A stretch of DNA of 40,050 nt from a virus. Every line of letters starts with the position of its first letter. Within the stretch, counting starts at the first letter, position 1. Position numbers and translations under genes: made by a program. Where the stretch lies: the IMG/VR virus record IMGVR_UViG_3300005530_000053, positions 1 to 40,050 of that record; one strand, 5' to 3'. The notes below the pieces were generated by a model. That model did not search any database. It was not told where the DNA came from and saw nothing but the letters and a program-made list of their open reading frames with translations. Positions 13,819 through 19,313 of the stretch are shown here, one piece after another.

Positions 13819-14054
13819 CTAACAGCCAAGCCATTTACTTTGCAGACACACTTTGTGAGAAGCAGCGATTCGTCTATAACCACTTGTTCGGCACAATGCG
13901 TTGGACATACTGGTGGGAAATTGCAGCTTCTCTTAGATACACAAATCTCAATATAGATGATATCGATAATGCACTCGATAGTCTCACTGAATCTGGAAAG
14001 ATTGAAATGACCCACACGTTGACGGGAGGTAGGATTTGGAGAGTGAATCTATGA
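13815..14054 (+). CDS. Putative winged-helix protein, 79 residues
   Basis: The arrangement of a helix (QRFVYNHLFGTMRWTYWWEI), a second helix pair (NIDDIDNALDSLTESGKIEM) and a final beta wing (THTLTGGRIWRVNL) fits a small winged helix-turn-helix, so a DNA-binding or regulatory role is possible. Coupled to its neighbours by ATGA overlaps at both ends. No specific family recognised. Confidence 0.55.
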   Translation: MTNSQAIYFADTLCEKQRFVYNHLFGTMRWTYWWEIAASLRYTNLNIDDIDNALDSLTESGKIEMTHTLTGGRIWRVNL

Positions 14055-14167
14055 GAGCACAATTCACAATGACACTTGCAACATGGGTATGCATTATCGG
14101 TCTATGTATGGTATTCTGGTTCTTTGTAGGTTATGGTATTAAAGAACTAATCGAATACATCTTCTAA
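14051..14167 (+). CDS. Single-pass membrane peptide, 38 residues
   Basis: ATG overlaps the stop of the previous gene (ATGA). After seven residues comes a hydrophobic span TWVCIIGLCMVFWFFVGYGI long enough to cross the membrane, then a short KELIEYIF tail. Small membrane proteins are common in early phage regions. Function unknown. Confidence 0.55.
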   Translation: MRAQFTMTLATWVCIIGLCMVFWFFVGYGIKELIEYIF

Positions 14168-14181
14168 ACCAGGGAGGTGAT

Positions 14182-14358
14182 GTGTTAAGATTCCTGGTAG
14201 CGGCCGCGATTCTTGCGTTCATCTTAGTTGCGATGGAAACACAAATTATTGGGATACAAAATGATAGACGCAAGGACGAATGCAAAACAGTAGCATATAA
14301 TGGAATCGTACACAAAGCTAGTGATTACGAATACTATTCTTGTTTGAACGGAGGATAA
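14182..14358 (+). CDS. Small membrane-anchored or exported protein, 58 residues, GTG start
   Basis: GTG 14182 follows CAGGGAGGTGAT. The first 18 residues (MLRFLVAAAILAFILVAM) are a membrane anchor or uncleaved signal, followed by a polar domain with two cysteines (EC and SC) that could form a disulfide outside the cell. Its last codons (ACGGAGG) supply the ribosome site of the next gene. Confidence 0.55.
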   Translation: MLRFLVAAAILAFILVAMETQIIGIQNDRRKDECKTVAYNGIVHKASDYEYYSCLNGG

Positions 14359-14359
14359 A

Positions 14360-14596
14360 ATGAAGTTCATAGTCTGGCGCAATGATATGGTTACTGTGAG
14401 GAATTGGCCGATCGTTGTTGAAGCAGACGCAGATACTCCGGCCGATGAAATTGTGCGGATTGCATTTCGAGCAAAAGGTTGGCCTGATTATGAACCGAGG
14501 GATAAGAGGTACGTAGTTGTACCAATGAATGAGGCAATGGTTGTCTCTTTCATTCCGATCAATCAATACACTACTAGAATCGATCCTTATGTTTAA
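14360..14596 (+). CDS. Hypothetical protein, 78 residues
   Basis: ATG right after the previous stop, with GAACGGAGGATAAA as ribosome site. The product (MKFIVWRNDMVTVRNWPIVV and on) looks like a small alpha/beta fold with strands at both ends. Its end overlaps the next gene. Family unknown. Confidence 0.6.
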   Translation: MKFIVWRNDMVTVRNWPIVVEADADTPADEIVRIAFRAKGWPDYEPRDKRYVVVPMNEAMVVSFIPINQYTTRIDPYV

Positions 14597-14780
14597 AGAG
14601 ATTGAACACTTGCAGAAGGTTAGCGCCGTGTGGTACGATACTACAAACGCTTTTGAGCGCAGAATTGCAGTTAGACTACACAATGGTGTGCTTACAATCT
14701 CACAAAGAGATAATCCGTCTGATATCTGGTCGCCGTCTGTAAAGATGCCACTAGCAGGCATTAGATTTTCGGAGGAATAA
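14589..14780 (+). CDS. Hypothetical protein, 63 residues
   Basis: I start it at ATG 14589, which overlaps the stop of the previous gene, rather than at an earlier in-frame codon inside that gene. The product begins MFKEIEHLQKVSAVWYDTTN and has a beta-sheet pattern (RIAVRLHNGVLTISQ). It ends on TAATG, coupling it to the next gene. Family unknown. Confidence 0.55.
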   Translation: MFKEIEHLQKVSAVWYDTTNAFERRIAVRLHNGVLTISQRDNPSDIWSPSVKMPLAGIRFSEE

Positions 14781-14944
14781 TGCCTACACTTGAAGTAGAA
14801 TTGTATCGCATTATTCAGAAGATCAACGTTACGGAACCAACTTATGTATTGGTAGATATGGTTAATGGTGAGGAACATGAATGTAGTACATATGAGCAAA
14901 TGTTGGAACTCTTAAAGGAAATTAACGATGGCAACGCACCATAA
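14780..14944 (+). CDS. Hypothetical protein, 54 residues
   Basis: CGGAGGAATA lies at ideal distance from ATG 14780, which shares a base with the previous stop. The product starts MPTLEVELYRIIQKINVTEP and ends in a helix (TYEQMLELLKEINDG). It overlaps the next gene by 17 bases. Family unknown. Confidence 0.55.
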   Translation: MPTLEVELYRIIQKINVTEPTYVLVDMVNGEEHECSTYEQMLELLKEINDGNAP

Positions 14945-15179
14945 AGCAACTTACAATTTAGTTGCAAAGAAGATCCGCGATCAGTTCCCCACAACTTCAA
15001 ACGATCATTTGCAAGTTGTAATGCGCGGCTTGCTTTGTGAACTTGCAATTGATTTTGCAGATTCTTTTAAGAGAGACAATCCTGAAAGATTCGATCCTAT
15101 TAGATTCCTAAATGCATGTTCGCCAGATGTAGACTTGTATCCAATTAGTGAGCTTTGGAACGAGGCACATAATGGATGA
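14928..15179 (+). CDS. Hypothetical helical protein, 83 residues
   Basis: ATG 14928 lies inside the end of the preceding gene, with AAAGGAAATTAACG upstream. The product starts MATHHKATYNLVAKKIRDQF and is helical, with a central VVMRGLLCELAIDFADSFKR. It ends with ATAATGGATGA, coupling to the next gene. Family unknown. Confidence 0.6.
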   Translation: MATHHKATYNLVAKKIRDQFPTTSNDHLQVVMRGLLCELAIDFADSFKRDNPERFDPIRFLNACSPDVDLYPISELWNEAHNG

Positions 15180-15339
15180 ACATCGTAAATCTCTAGCAAT
15201 TGTAACAATCGACAAACGCATGGTTTATAAGTCTGTTGGTTGGTGGTTGAAATTCGGTAGTCGTCCTAAATCTGAATTGAGTTGCGTACATGACGTTAAA
15301 CTCAATATTCATTGTCAGGCGTGTGCAAAGCAAACATGA
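15172..15339 (+). CDS. Small zinc-knuckle-like protein, 55 residues
   Basis: ATG 15172 overlaps the previous stop. The N-terminus (MDEHRKSLAIVTIDKRMVYK) is a short alpha/beta segment, and the C-terminal third has CVHD, then HCQAC, a Cys/His pattern that could bind one zinc ion. Such tiny zinc proteins recur through this region. Function unknown. Confidence 0.6.
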   Translation: MDEHRKSLAIVTIDKRMVYKSVGWWLKFGSRPKSELSCVHDVKLNIHCQACAKQT

Positions 15340-15845
15340 ATATTATGGAACTAGACGATATTCTAAATCTCAATAGACTTCAATGCACAGGTGAGCAGGC
15401 AAGAGCCGGATGGTATCTAGATCAAGATGCTATTCTAGAAGCTATTGATAAACTAGGCATTAAGATGCCAGTTCATATTCGCTACATGACCGCAACTGCG
15501 CGAGCAGTTAGAGAACGTGGTCGTGGTAGAAGTTGGGGTAAAGGTGGCAAAGGCTGGACATACGGTACTCATCGAAATACGAAACAGCACCATAAAATTA
15601 CAGTAGACCAAGAGCGTGAAGCTGCCGAAACGAGTAATACACTTTGGCACGAATTGGCTCATTGTATGCAATCAGAAAAATGGGCTAAAGAGACAGGCAA
15701 AGATATTACATTGTGGCATCACGCGGATTACAAGGCTGTTGATGGTGAACATGGCCGAAGGTACAAAGGAAATTTGTACGAGATTGAGGCTAATAGGATT
15801 GCTGAGGATAATCAAGATTTCATGTTGGTAGCTTTTGCCTCTTGA
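15336..15845 (+). CDS. Putative zinc metallopeptidase (HExxH zincin), 169 residues
   Basis: The frame starts at ATG 15336, overlapping the previous stop. HELAH at 105-109 gives two histidine ligands and the catalytic Glu106, and YEIEANRIAED (148-158) supplies a plausible acidic third ligand (Glu151) about 40 residues further on, the usual zincin layout. A Gly/Arg-rich loop (GRGRSWGKGGKG, 62-73) precedes it. No signal peptide, so it would act in the cytoplasm. The substrate is unknown. Phage-encoded metallopeptidases can remove host proteins, but that role is speculation. Confidence 0.75.
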   Translation: MNIMELDDILNLNRLQCTGEQARAGWYLDQDAILEAIDKLGIKMPVHIRYMTATARAVRERGRGRSWGKGGKGWTYGTHRNTKQHHKITVDQEREAAETSNTLWHELAHCMQSEKWAKETGKDITLWHHADYKAVDGEHGRRYKGNLYEIEANRIAEDNQDFMLVAFAS

Positions 15846-15870
15846 CTTTCCTGAGCATCTATGCTATGCT
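15842..15870 (+). promoter_or_regulatory. Promoter TTGACT-17-TATGCT
   Basis: TTGACT 15842-15847 overlaps the stop region of the metallopeptidase gene; TATGCT 15865-15870 follows after 17 bases. Start about 15877, then a leader with CAACCGCGA and TAGGAGGTG before the GTG at 15919. Confidence 0.8.
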
Positions 15871-15918
15871 ATTTGAGCCGTCGGATTTAACAACCGCGAA
15901 TTTTTAGGAGGTGTAAAA

Positions 15919-16209
15919 GTGGAAAAGCGTGGTCGTGCAATGACCGCAGAAGAGGCTCAGAATATTCTTGAGACTACTTCAACCAAGACTACGTTGATTA
16001 GTTGGTTCCATCCGTTTACAGAGCAGATGATTTCTGCAATTGAGAGTGGCAAGAATAGTGTGATCTTGAATGGTCGCACTTTTCTCGTTAAGAATTGCGA
16101 GAATGGAACTGACTATGTGTTTACGGTTGTGGGGGACTTTATTCCTATGACCCGCGTTTCTTTGGAAAATCTTAGAAGCAGGTTGGTTGTAGATGCCAAC
16201 TCCGCTTGA
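15919..16209 (+). CDS. Hypothetical protein, 96 residues, GTG start
   Basis: GTG 15919 follows TTAGGAGGTGTAAAA under its own promoter. The product (MEKRGRAMTAEEAQNILETT and on) looks like a small alpha/beta protein with a C-terminal helix (SLENLRSRLVVDA). It overlaps the next gene by 17 bases. Family unknown. Confidence 0.65.
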   Translation: MEKRGRAMTAEEAQNILETTSTKTTLISWFHPFTEQMISAIESGKNSVILNGRTFLVKNCENGTDYVFTVVGDFIPMTRVSLENLRSRLVVDANSA

Positions 16210-16594
16210 TGATCTTGATTTTCTTGAAGCACTAATTGAAACACCTGATCCACCAAAAGGAAGTAGAGCAAGAAAGCCTAAAGACACAAGAGATTTTGAT
16301 TCTTGGTTTAAGAAAGATCATATCAATAATCGCTGTCTGAATTGCGGCGCGATTAATTCTTGTGAAAAAGGTTATACTTCTGAAACAGATCCAGAAGCTT
16401 CCTTTCCTGATAAATGTCTCGAATGTGAAAGCACAAATGTTCAAATGTCCGGCATTTGTTCTCAGGGTGAAAATTGTCTTGGTATTCTAATGCAGGACAA
16501 AGGGCCAGAGAGAGTAACGGCAATTGTAAATGGTGTAGAAATGTGCCGTTGGGATTTTCTGGATGGTCTTGCTCATAACACGAACAATGACTGA
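16193..16594 (+). CDS. Zinc-ribbon-like protein, 133 residues
   Basis: The start lies inside the end of the previous gene. An acidic N-terminal helix (MPTPLDDLDFLEALIETPDP) is followed by a cysteine-rich middle: CLNCGAINSC, then CLEC and CSQGENC, enough for one or two zinc sites. Many cysteines and no hydrophobic signal suggest a cytoplasmic zinc protein. Family unknown. The end overlaps the next gene. Confidence 0.6.
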   Translation: MPTPLDDLDFLEALIETPDPPKGSRARKPKDTRDFDSWFKKDHINNRCLNCGAINSCEKGYTSETDPEASFPDKCLECESTNVQMSGICSQGENCLGILMQDKGPERVTAIVNGVEMCRWDFLDGLAHNTNND

Positions 16595-17042
16595 CACATT
16601 TGTACATCATTGCATTACAATGTTTAACGCCTTAGATGATCGAGCACGAACTCAGGTATTGGAGTCAGGTAATAAGGCTCGAGTTTTTGCAGGATCATAT
16701 GGTGAAGCTTGGGAAGCAACTGGAATTAGTAGAACTTACTATGGCTCTGTCCGAAAAGCGTTAGAACGTCACAACGCAATTCAATTTTTACAGCGTGGCG
16801 GTCGTGGTGCTGATACAGTTATTGTCTTACATGGTTTGCCAGAAAAGTGGGACGTATCAGGGTGGCTCGACGGTAATGACAAAGACTTGACACCTAAGCC
16901 CGACTATGCTATGCTGGAGGCACGGATTCAAGAGCTAGAAAGATTACTAGGAGGTATTGATGTAACAACGGCCCTAAGTAATTTCGAGAGTCGGGTAGTA
17001 AATCTAGAAAAATCAAAACGCAGGGCAACAAAAGGAGAGTAA
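16587..17042 (+). CDS. Putative DNA-binding regulator with coiled-coil tail, 151 residues
   Basis: ATG 16587 overlaps the previous stop. The region about 30-85 (SYGEAWEATGISRTYYGSVR and on through GGRGADTVIVLHG) fits a winged helix-turn-helix with a Gly-rich wing. Residues about 105-150 (MLEARIQELERLLGGIDVTT and on) form a coiled coil ending in a basic KSKRRATKG. This suggests a dimeric regulator. A promoter lies inside its 3' part (16887-16915). No specific family recognised. Confidence 0.6.
   Translation: MTDTFVHHCITMFNALDDRARTQVLESGNKARVFAGSYGEAWEATGISRTYYGSVRKALERHNAIQFLQRGGRGADTVIVLHGLPEKWDVSGWLDGNDKDLTPKPDYAMLEARIQELERLLGGIDVTTALSNFESRVVNLEKSKRRATKGE
16887..16915 (+). promoter_or_regulatory. 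Intragenic promoter TTGACA-17-TATGCT
   Basis: TTGACA 16887-16892 and TATGCT 16910-16915 with a 17-base spacer, inside the preceding gene. The -10 context CTATGCTATGCT is the same as at 15861-15870. Start near 16922, about 127 bases before paralog B. Confidence 0.75.
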
Positions 17043-17048
17043 TAAAAA

Positions 17049-17426
17049 ATGGCAACTGCTTCTGATACTGGCCTTTCACTTGATGACATTACTGGAATTC
17101 TTGGATCGACTCGCAGCAAGACTAACGCAGGTGAGTACATTTCGGATTTCCTTGCAAGTGGAGAGCTTGGTCGTGAGGTTGATCTAACTGCTGGTAGTTT
17201 CGCTGGTAAGCCTGCGAAGGTTATTAAGACCGCTCTTGATAACGCTCGCAAGAAGGTTAATGACGAAACTGGTCAGCTTGTTATTCCTGGTGGTACTGAT
17301 GTGCAGGTTCGTGTTAAGCAGGAGACGAATGGTAAGAAGGGTGAGGAGCGCGTTGTCCTTTCCGAGAAGCTTTTCGTTATTAACACGAAGAAGGTTGCTG
17401 AGGCTCGCGCGGCTCAGAGCAAGTAA
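17049..17426 (+). CDS. Paralogous small protein B, 125 residues, unknown function
   Basis: About 70% identical by eye to the product of 11677 over the core. The differences sit mostly between LGSTRSK and DFLASGE and at scattered conservative positions; the N-terminus has four extra residues. AAAGGAGAGTAATAAAAA precedes the ATG and codon use again suggests high expression. It has its own promoter and is followed by a 14-bp hairpin and 743 bases of structured non-coding sequence. A duplication kept within one phage suggests dosage or subunit specialisation. Function unknown. Confidence 0.8.
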   Translation: MATASDTGLSLDDITGILGSTRSKTNAGEYISDFLASGELGREVDLTAGSFAGKPAKVIKTALDNARKKVNDETGQLVIPGGTDVQVRVKQETNGKKGEERVVLSEKLFVINTKKVAEARAAQSK

Positions 17427-17431
17427 GTAAT

Positions 17432-17463
17432 TAGTAGATACGGTCTAACGACCGTATCTACTA
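17432..17463 (+). terminator. 14-bp hairpin after paralog B, with a competing partner
   Basis: TAGTAGATACGGTC (17432-17445) and GACCGTATCTACTA (17450-17463) pair perfectly around TAAC. The end of the 3' arm can alternatively pair with TAGTAGAT at 17501-17508, so two structures compete, as in attenuators. There is no clear U-tract. Confidence 0.6.
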
Positions 17464-17503
17464 TTAAGTGCTAGTGTTCCTCCCGTCCACTAGCACTTAA
17501 TAG
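17461..17503 (+). ncRNA. 16-bp hairpin with anti-Shine-Dalgarno loop UUCCUCCCGUC
   Basis: CTATTAAGTGCTAGTG and CACTAGCACTTAATAG pair perfectly, presenting an 11-base C/U-rich loop. Ten bases of it (17477-17486) are the exact complement of ACGGGAGGAA at 10708-10717, the ribosome site of the gene at 10723. Eight bases match the sites at 10345 and 12159. A C-rich apical loop is how UCCC-type regulatory RNAs of Gram-positive bacteria bind Shine-Dalgarno regions. Confidence 0.5.
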
Positions 17504-17715
17504 TAGATGAAAGTCTACTGATTTAGTAGAGAGCGGAGCAACCTGTAAGATACTGATAGAAAAGCTCAGAAAAATCCTTTGATGAGTGAGCTTTTGCTCG
17601 GGATTTCTTTTCTATTAAGTCTAAGCAGGAAATGCGTCACTACTAAGCCGAGGAACAGAAGATTCCTCGGGGCTTACAGAGTTAAACACGATACCGCTCA
17701 CTCTGTAAGTTAATT

Positions 17716-17831
17716 ACGTAGTTGAATGAGATAGTCGATCTTTGTCTAGGAGATTATCAAGAGATAACCTAGTATCTCCTGAATTTTCCTCCGGGGGCAA
17801 AGCTAGGTTCGACTATCTCATTGAGCTACGT
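17716..17831 (+). ncRNA. Structured RNA element, family copy 2
   Basis: ACGTAGTTGAATGAGATAGT-CGA (17716-17738) pairs with 17809-17831: 22 pairs, one G-G mismatch (17724/17823), one G-U. Inside are CTTTGTC/GGCAAAG (17740-17746, 17796-17802), AGGAGAT/ATCTCCT (17748-17754, 17774-17780) and TATC/GATA with loop AAGA. ATTTTCCTCC (17783-17792) is left unpaired and matches GGAGGAAAAT at 10711-10720. The outer bases are those of the copy at 12595; inner bases differ with pairing kept. Confidence 0.7.
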
Positions 17832-18077
17832 TGAGGACTATCGTGTGAGATAGTGGAAATTGCAGGTTGGGAAGGGTGGTTACATTCTATGAAAGCACGC
17901 AAGTAATAGAATGTAGGTAAACGTAGCTCAAAAATGTAGTGTGTGTCACGAAGTGGCAAATCGTGAGAAAATAAGTAGTGCGACAGTAGCTACTTACGGC
18001 AAACTCGTAGCTAAATGGGTATGATAATATTATATGTACTCATTGTATTTAACGTAGGCCGCGCACACTACAAACCT

Positions 18078-18172
18078 CATAATTGAATAAGGGGTACAGT
18101 ATACACACAAGTAAAACGTAGGGTCAGCCTACGACTACGAAAGTGAATACTTGTACCCCTTATTGAATTATG
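18078..18172 (+). ncRNA. Structured RNA element, family copy 3, enclosing a start codon
   Basis: 18078-18102 pairs with 18147-18172 (about 24 pairs, one bulge). It has the same TTGAAT / ATTGA motif and the same single G-G mismatch (18085/18165) as the two other copies. The interior has CGTAGG/CCTACG (18117-18122, 18128-18133). The ATG of the next gene (18170-18172) is the very end of the 3' arm, paired with CAT 18078-18080, and no Shine-Dalgarno is visible, so opening of the stem probably governs translation. Confidence 0.65.
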
Positions 18173-18511
18173 TCTGATTGGGTAAGGCATGGAGAATGTG
18201 ACGGATGCGGTTATTGCTGCGAAGCTTTAACGCATCCTATCCAAATTGACTTTTCACAAAATGATCCTGATTGGATTGAAGCGAGAGGATTACCAAAAGA
18301 TGGAATCACCTGGTTACCAATCATTCATCCCTGCCCAAAACTCACAGAAGAGAAGCGTTGTAGTATTTATGAAGATCGTCCAAATCAGTGTAAAGATTTT
18401 CCAACTGATCCTTCACAGGTTGAAAGAATACCATGTGTGTACTGGTTTGAAAGCGTGGTAACAGGAGAAAAAATCGGTGGAACAAGAAGCCCTTTCCCCG
18501 TCAATCAGTGA
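18170..18511 (+). CDS. YkgJ-family cysteine-cluster protein, 113 residues
   Basis: CDGCGYCCEA at 9-18 and later CPKL, CSIYEDRPNQC and CVYW form the CxxCxxCC plus distal cysteine pattern of YkgJ-type proteins (zinc or Fe-S cluster binding, function poorly known). Length fits the family. The start codon lies in the stem of the preceding RNA element and has no Shine-Dalgarno; ATG 18170 is the only in-frame start that keeps the first cysteine cluster. Confidence 0.8.
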   Translation: MSDWVRHGECDGCGYCCEALTHPIQIDFSQNDPDWIEARGLPKDGITWLPIIHPCPKLTEEKRCSIYEDRPNQCKDFPTDPSQVERIPCVYWFESVVTGEKIGGTRSPFPVNQ

Positions 18512-18524
18512 TAGACCTATAAGT

Positions 18525-18731
18525 ATGAAGCGTGAGCCTAAGCTTAGGACTATGATTGATGCATTAATGAATTCCGATGCGCCAGGAATTGAATATGCAG
18601 GTTTAGGTCATCGTGCAGATGGAATCAATTTCGCATTAAAGAATAATTCGTGGGGTCGAGAGCATGCAGACAAAATCATCGTTAAGGCACATAACACAAA
18701 TCTCTATCTTATTCATAAGGATAGAATTTGA
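18525..18731 (+). CDS. Hypothetical protein, 68 residues
   Basis: I place the start at ATG 18525, thirteen bases after the previous stop; the ribosome site is weak. The product (MKREPKLRTMIDALMNSDAP and on) is basic, with a short alpha/beta pattern (GINFALKNNSWG, KIIVKAHNTNLYLI). Family unknown. Coupled to the next gene by TGATG. Confidence 0.5.
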   Translation: MKREPKLRTMIDALMNSDAPGIEYAGLGHRADGINFALKNNSWGREHADKIIVKAHNTNLYLIHKDRI

Positions 18732-18925
18732 TGACTGATGCAGATGCATTACTTAAGGAAGTAATCGAAAATCATATCTATGTTGGATATGAATCAAATT
18801 GGTGCATCTTCTGTGGTCGTTGGCCTGAGGAACATGAAGAAGATTGTATTGTTTTACGAATTCGAGAGTACTTTGTAAAGTTAAATGATTCATCACAAAA
18901 GACAGAATTTGATGTTAAAAATTGA
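18731..18925 (+). CDS. Small zinc-binding protein, 64 residues
   Basis: ATG 18731 overlaps the previous stop. NWCIFCGRWPEEHEEDC (around residues 23-39) is a CxxC-H-C zinc knuckle followed by a helix (IVLRIREYFVKL). This knuckle with an acidic HxxDC half is common in tiny phage proteins. Function unknown. Confidence 0.6.
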   Translation: MTDADALLKEVIENHIYVGYESNWCIFCGRWPEEHEEDCIVLRIREYFVKLNDSSQKTEFDVKN

Positions 18926-19112
18926 AGCATACAATCTTGTAAAGATTCACGATGAATCTCCACGGCATAGATTGTATTGTGATGATTGTGGAATGCGTAG
19001 ACTTTGCACTCAGATTACATTAAAGCATTCAGAACATCAAACAATCAGAGTTGAATGGTTATGTAATGAGTGTTTAACCAAAACTCCGAATTGGCAATCT
19101 CGATGGTGTTAG
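18912..19112 (+). CDS. Small zinc-ribbon protein, 66 residues
   Basis: ATG 18912 overlaps the previous gene by 14 bases. YCDDCGMRRLC and WLCNEC give two Cys pairs about 25 residues apart, a zinc ribbon with intervening strands. The rest is basic and polar. It is the last gene before a new promoter. Function unknown. Confidence 0.6.
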   Translation: MLKIEAYNLVKIHDESPRHRLYCDDCGMRRLCTQITLKHSEHQTIRVEWLCNECLTKTPNWQSRWC

Positions 19113-19142
19113 TCAAGATTTGAACTTTTCATGTTTTGTGAC

Positions 19143-19171
19143 TTGACAAACTCGGTGGTTTGTGCTACCGT
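19143..19171 (+). promoter_or_regulatory. Promoter TTGACA-17-TACCGT
   Basis: TTGACA 19143-19148 and TACCGT 19166-19171, 17-base spacer, GTGC before the -10 as in the other phage promoters. The predicted start at about 19178 coincides with the first base of a perfect hairpin. Confidence 0.8.
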
Positions 19172-19177
19172 CGTTGG

Positions 19178-19282
19178 TGCCTAAATCGATCCCCCGATTT
19201 AGGCAAATGGGGAATTCTCACCGCAAGCAGAATTCTCCAAATGCGGCGGTAACGGTTTATGCGGTTGGACTGTTACCGCCGC
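19178..19282 (+). ncRNA. Leader of three consecutive long hairpins
   Basis: TGCCTAAATCG/CGATTTAGGCA (19178-19188, 19195-19205, 11 bp), TGGGGAATTCT/AGAATTCTCCA (19208-19218, 19229-19239, 11 pairs) and GCGGCGGTAACGGT/ACTGTTACCGCCGC (19243-19256, 19269-19282, 14 pairs) follow each other almost without linkers, from the predicted transcript start. It is either a stable small RNA or a protective/regulatory leader of the transglycosylase gene. The third stem is GC-rich but lacks a U-tract. Confidence 0.65.
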
Positions 19283-19313
19283 AATATCCTGAAAAGCAAT
19301 CTAGGAGGAAGTC

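Larger units (their letters stand above)
17427..18169 (+). ncRNA. 743-base structured non-coding region, candidate large phage RNA
   Basis: No credible gene. Many long helices are visible: 17461-17476/17488-17503 (16 bp), 17514-17519/17525-17530, 17555-17564/17607-17616 with nested 17572-17577/17601-17606, 17648-17655/17663-17670, 17673-17682/17700-17709, 17716-17738/17809-17831, 17837-17842/17849-17854, 17881-17890/17906-17915, 17935-17945/18062-18072 and 18078-18102/18147-18172. 17821-17832 also pairs perfectly with 17920-17931, competing with the 17716 stem. Transcription could come from 16887. It may be one large ornate RNA or several. GOLLD and ROOL classes were considered but cannot be confirmed by eye. 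Confidence 0.65.

Noticed and set aside
14318-14899. 193-codon frame on the minus strand
   Set aside because: It lies opposite several well-supported overlapping genes with ribosome sites, has none itself, and the product looks random.
17582-17713. A 43-codon frame starting ATGAGTGAGC in the non-coding region
   Set aside because: No ribosome site, and it runs across three clear hairpins; composition is not protein-like. Judged spurious.
12595-18172. Inverted-repeat elements as insertion sequences or MITEs
   Set aside because: No transposase, no flanking target duplications, and the inner arms differ while keeping complementarity, which fits RNA selection rather than a mobile element.
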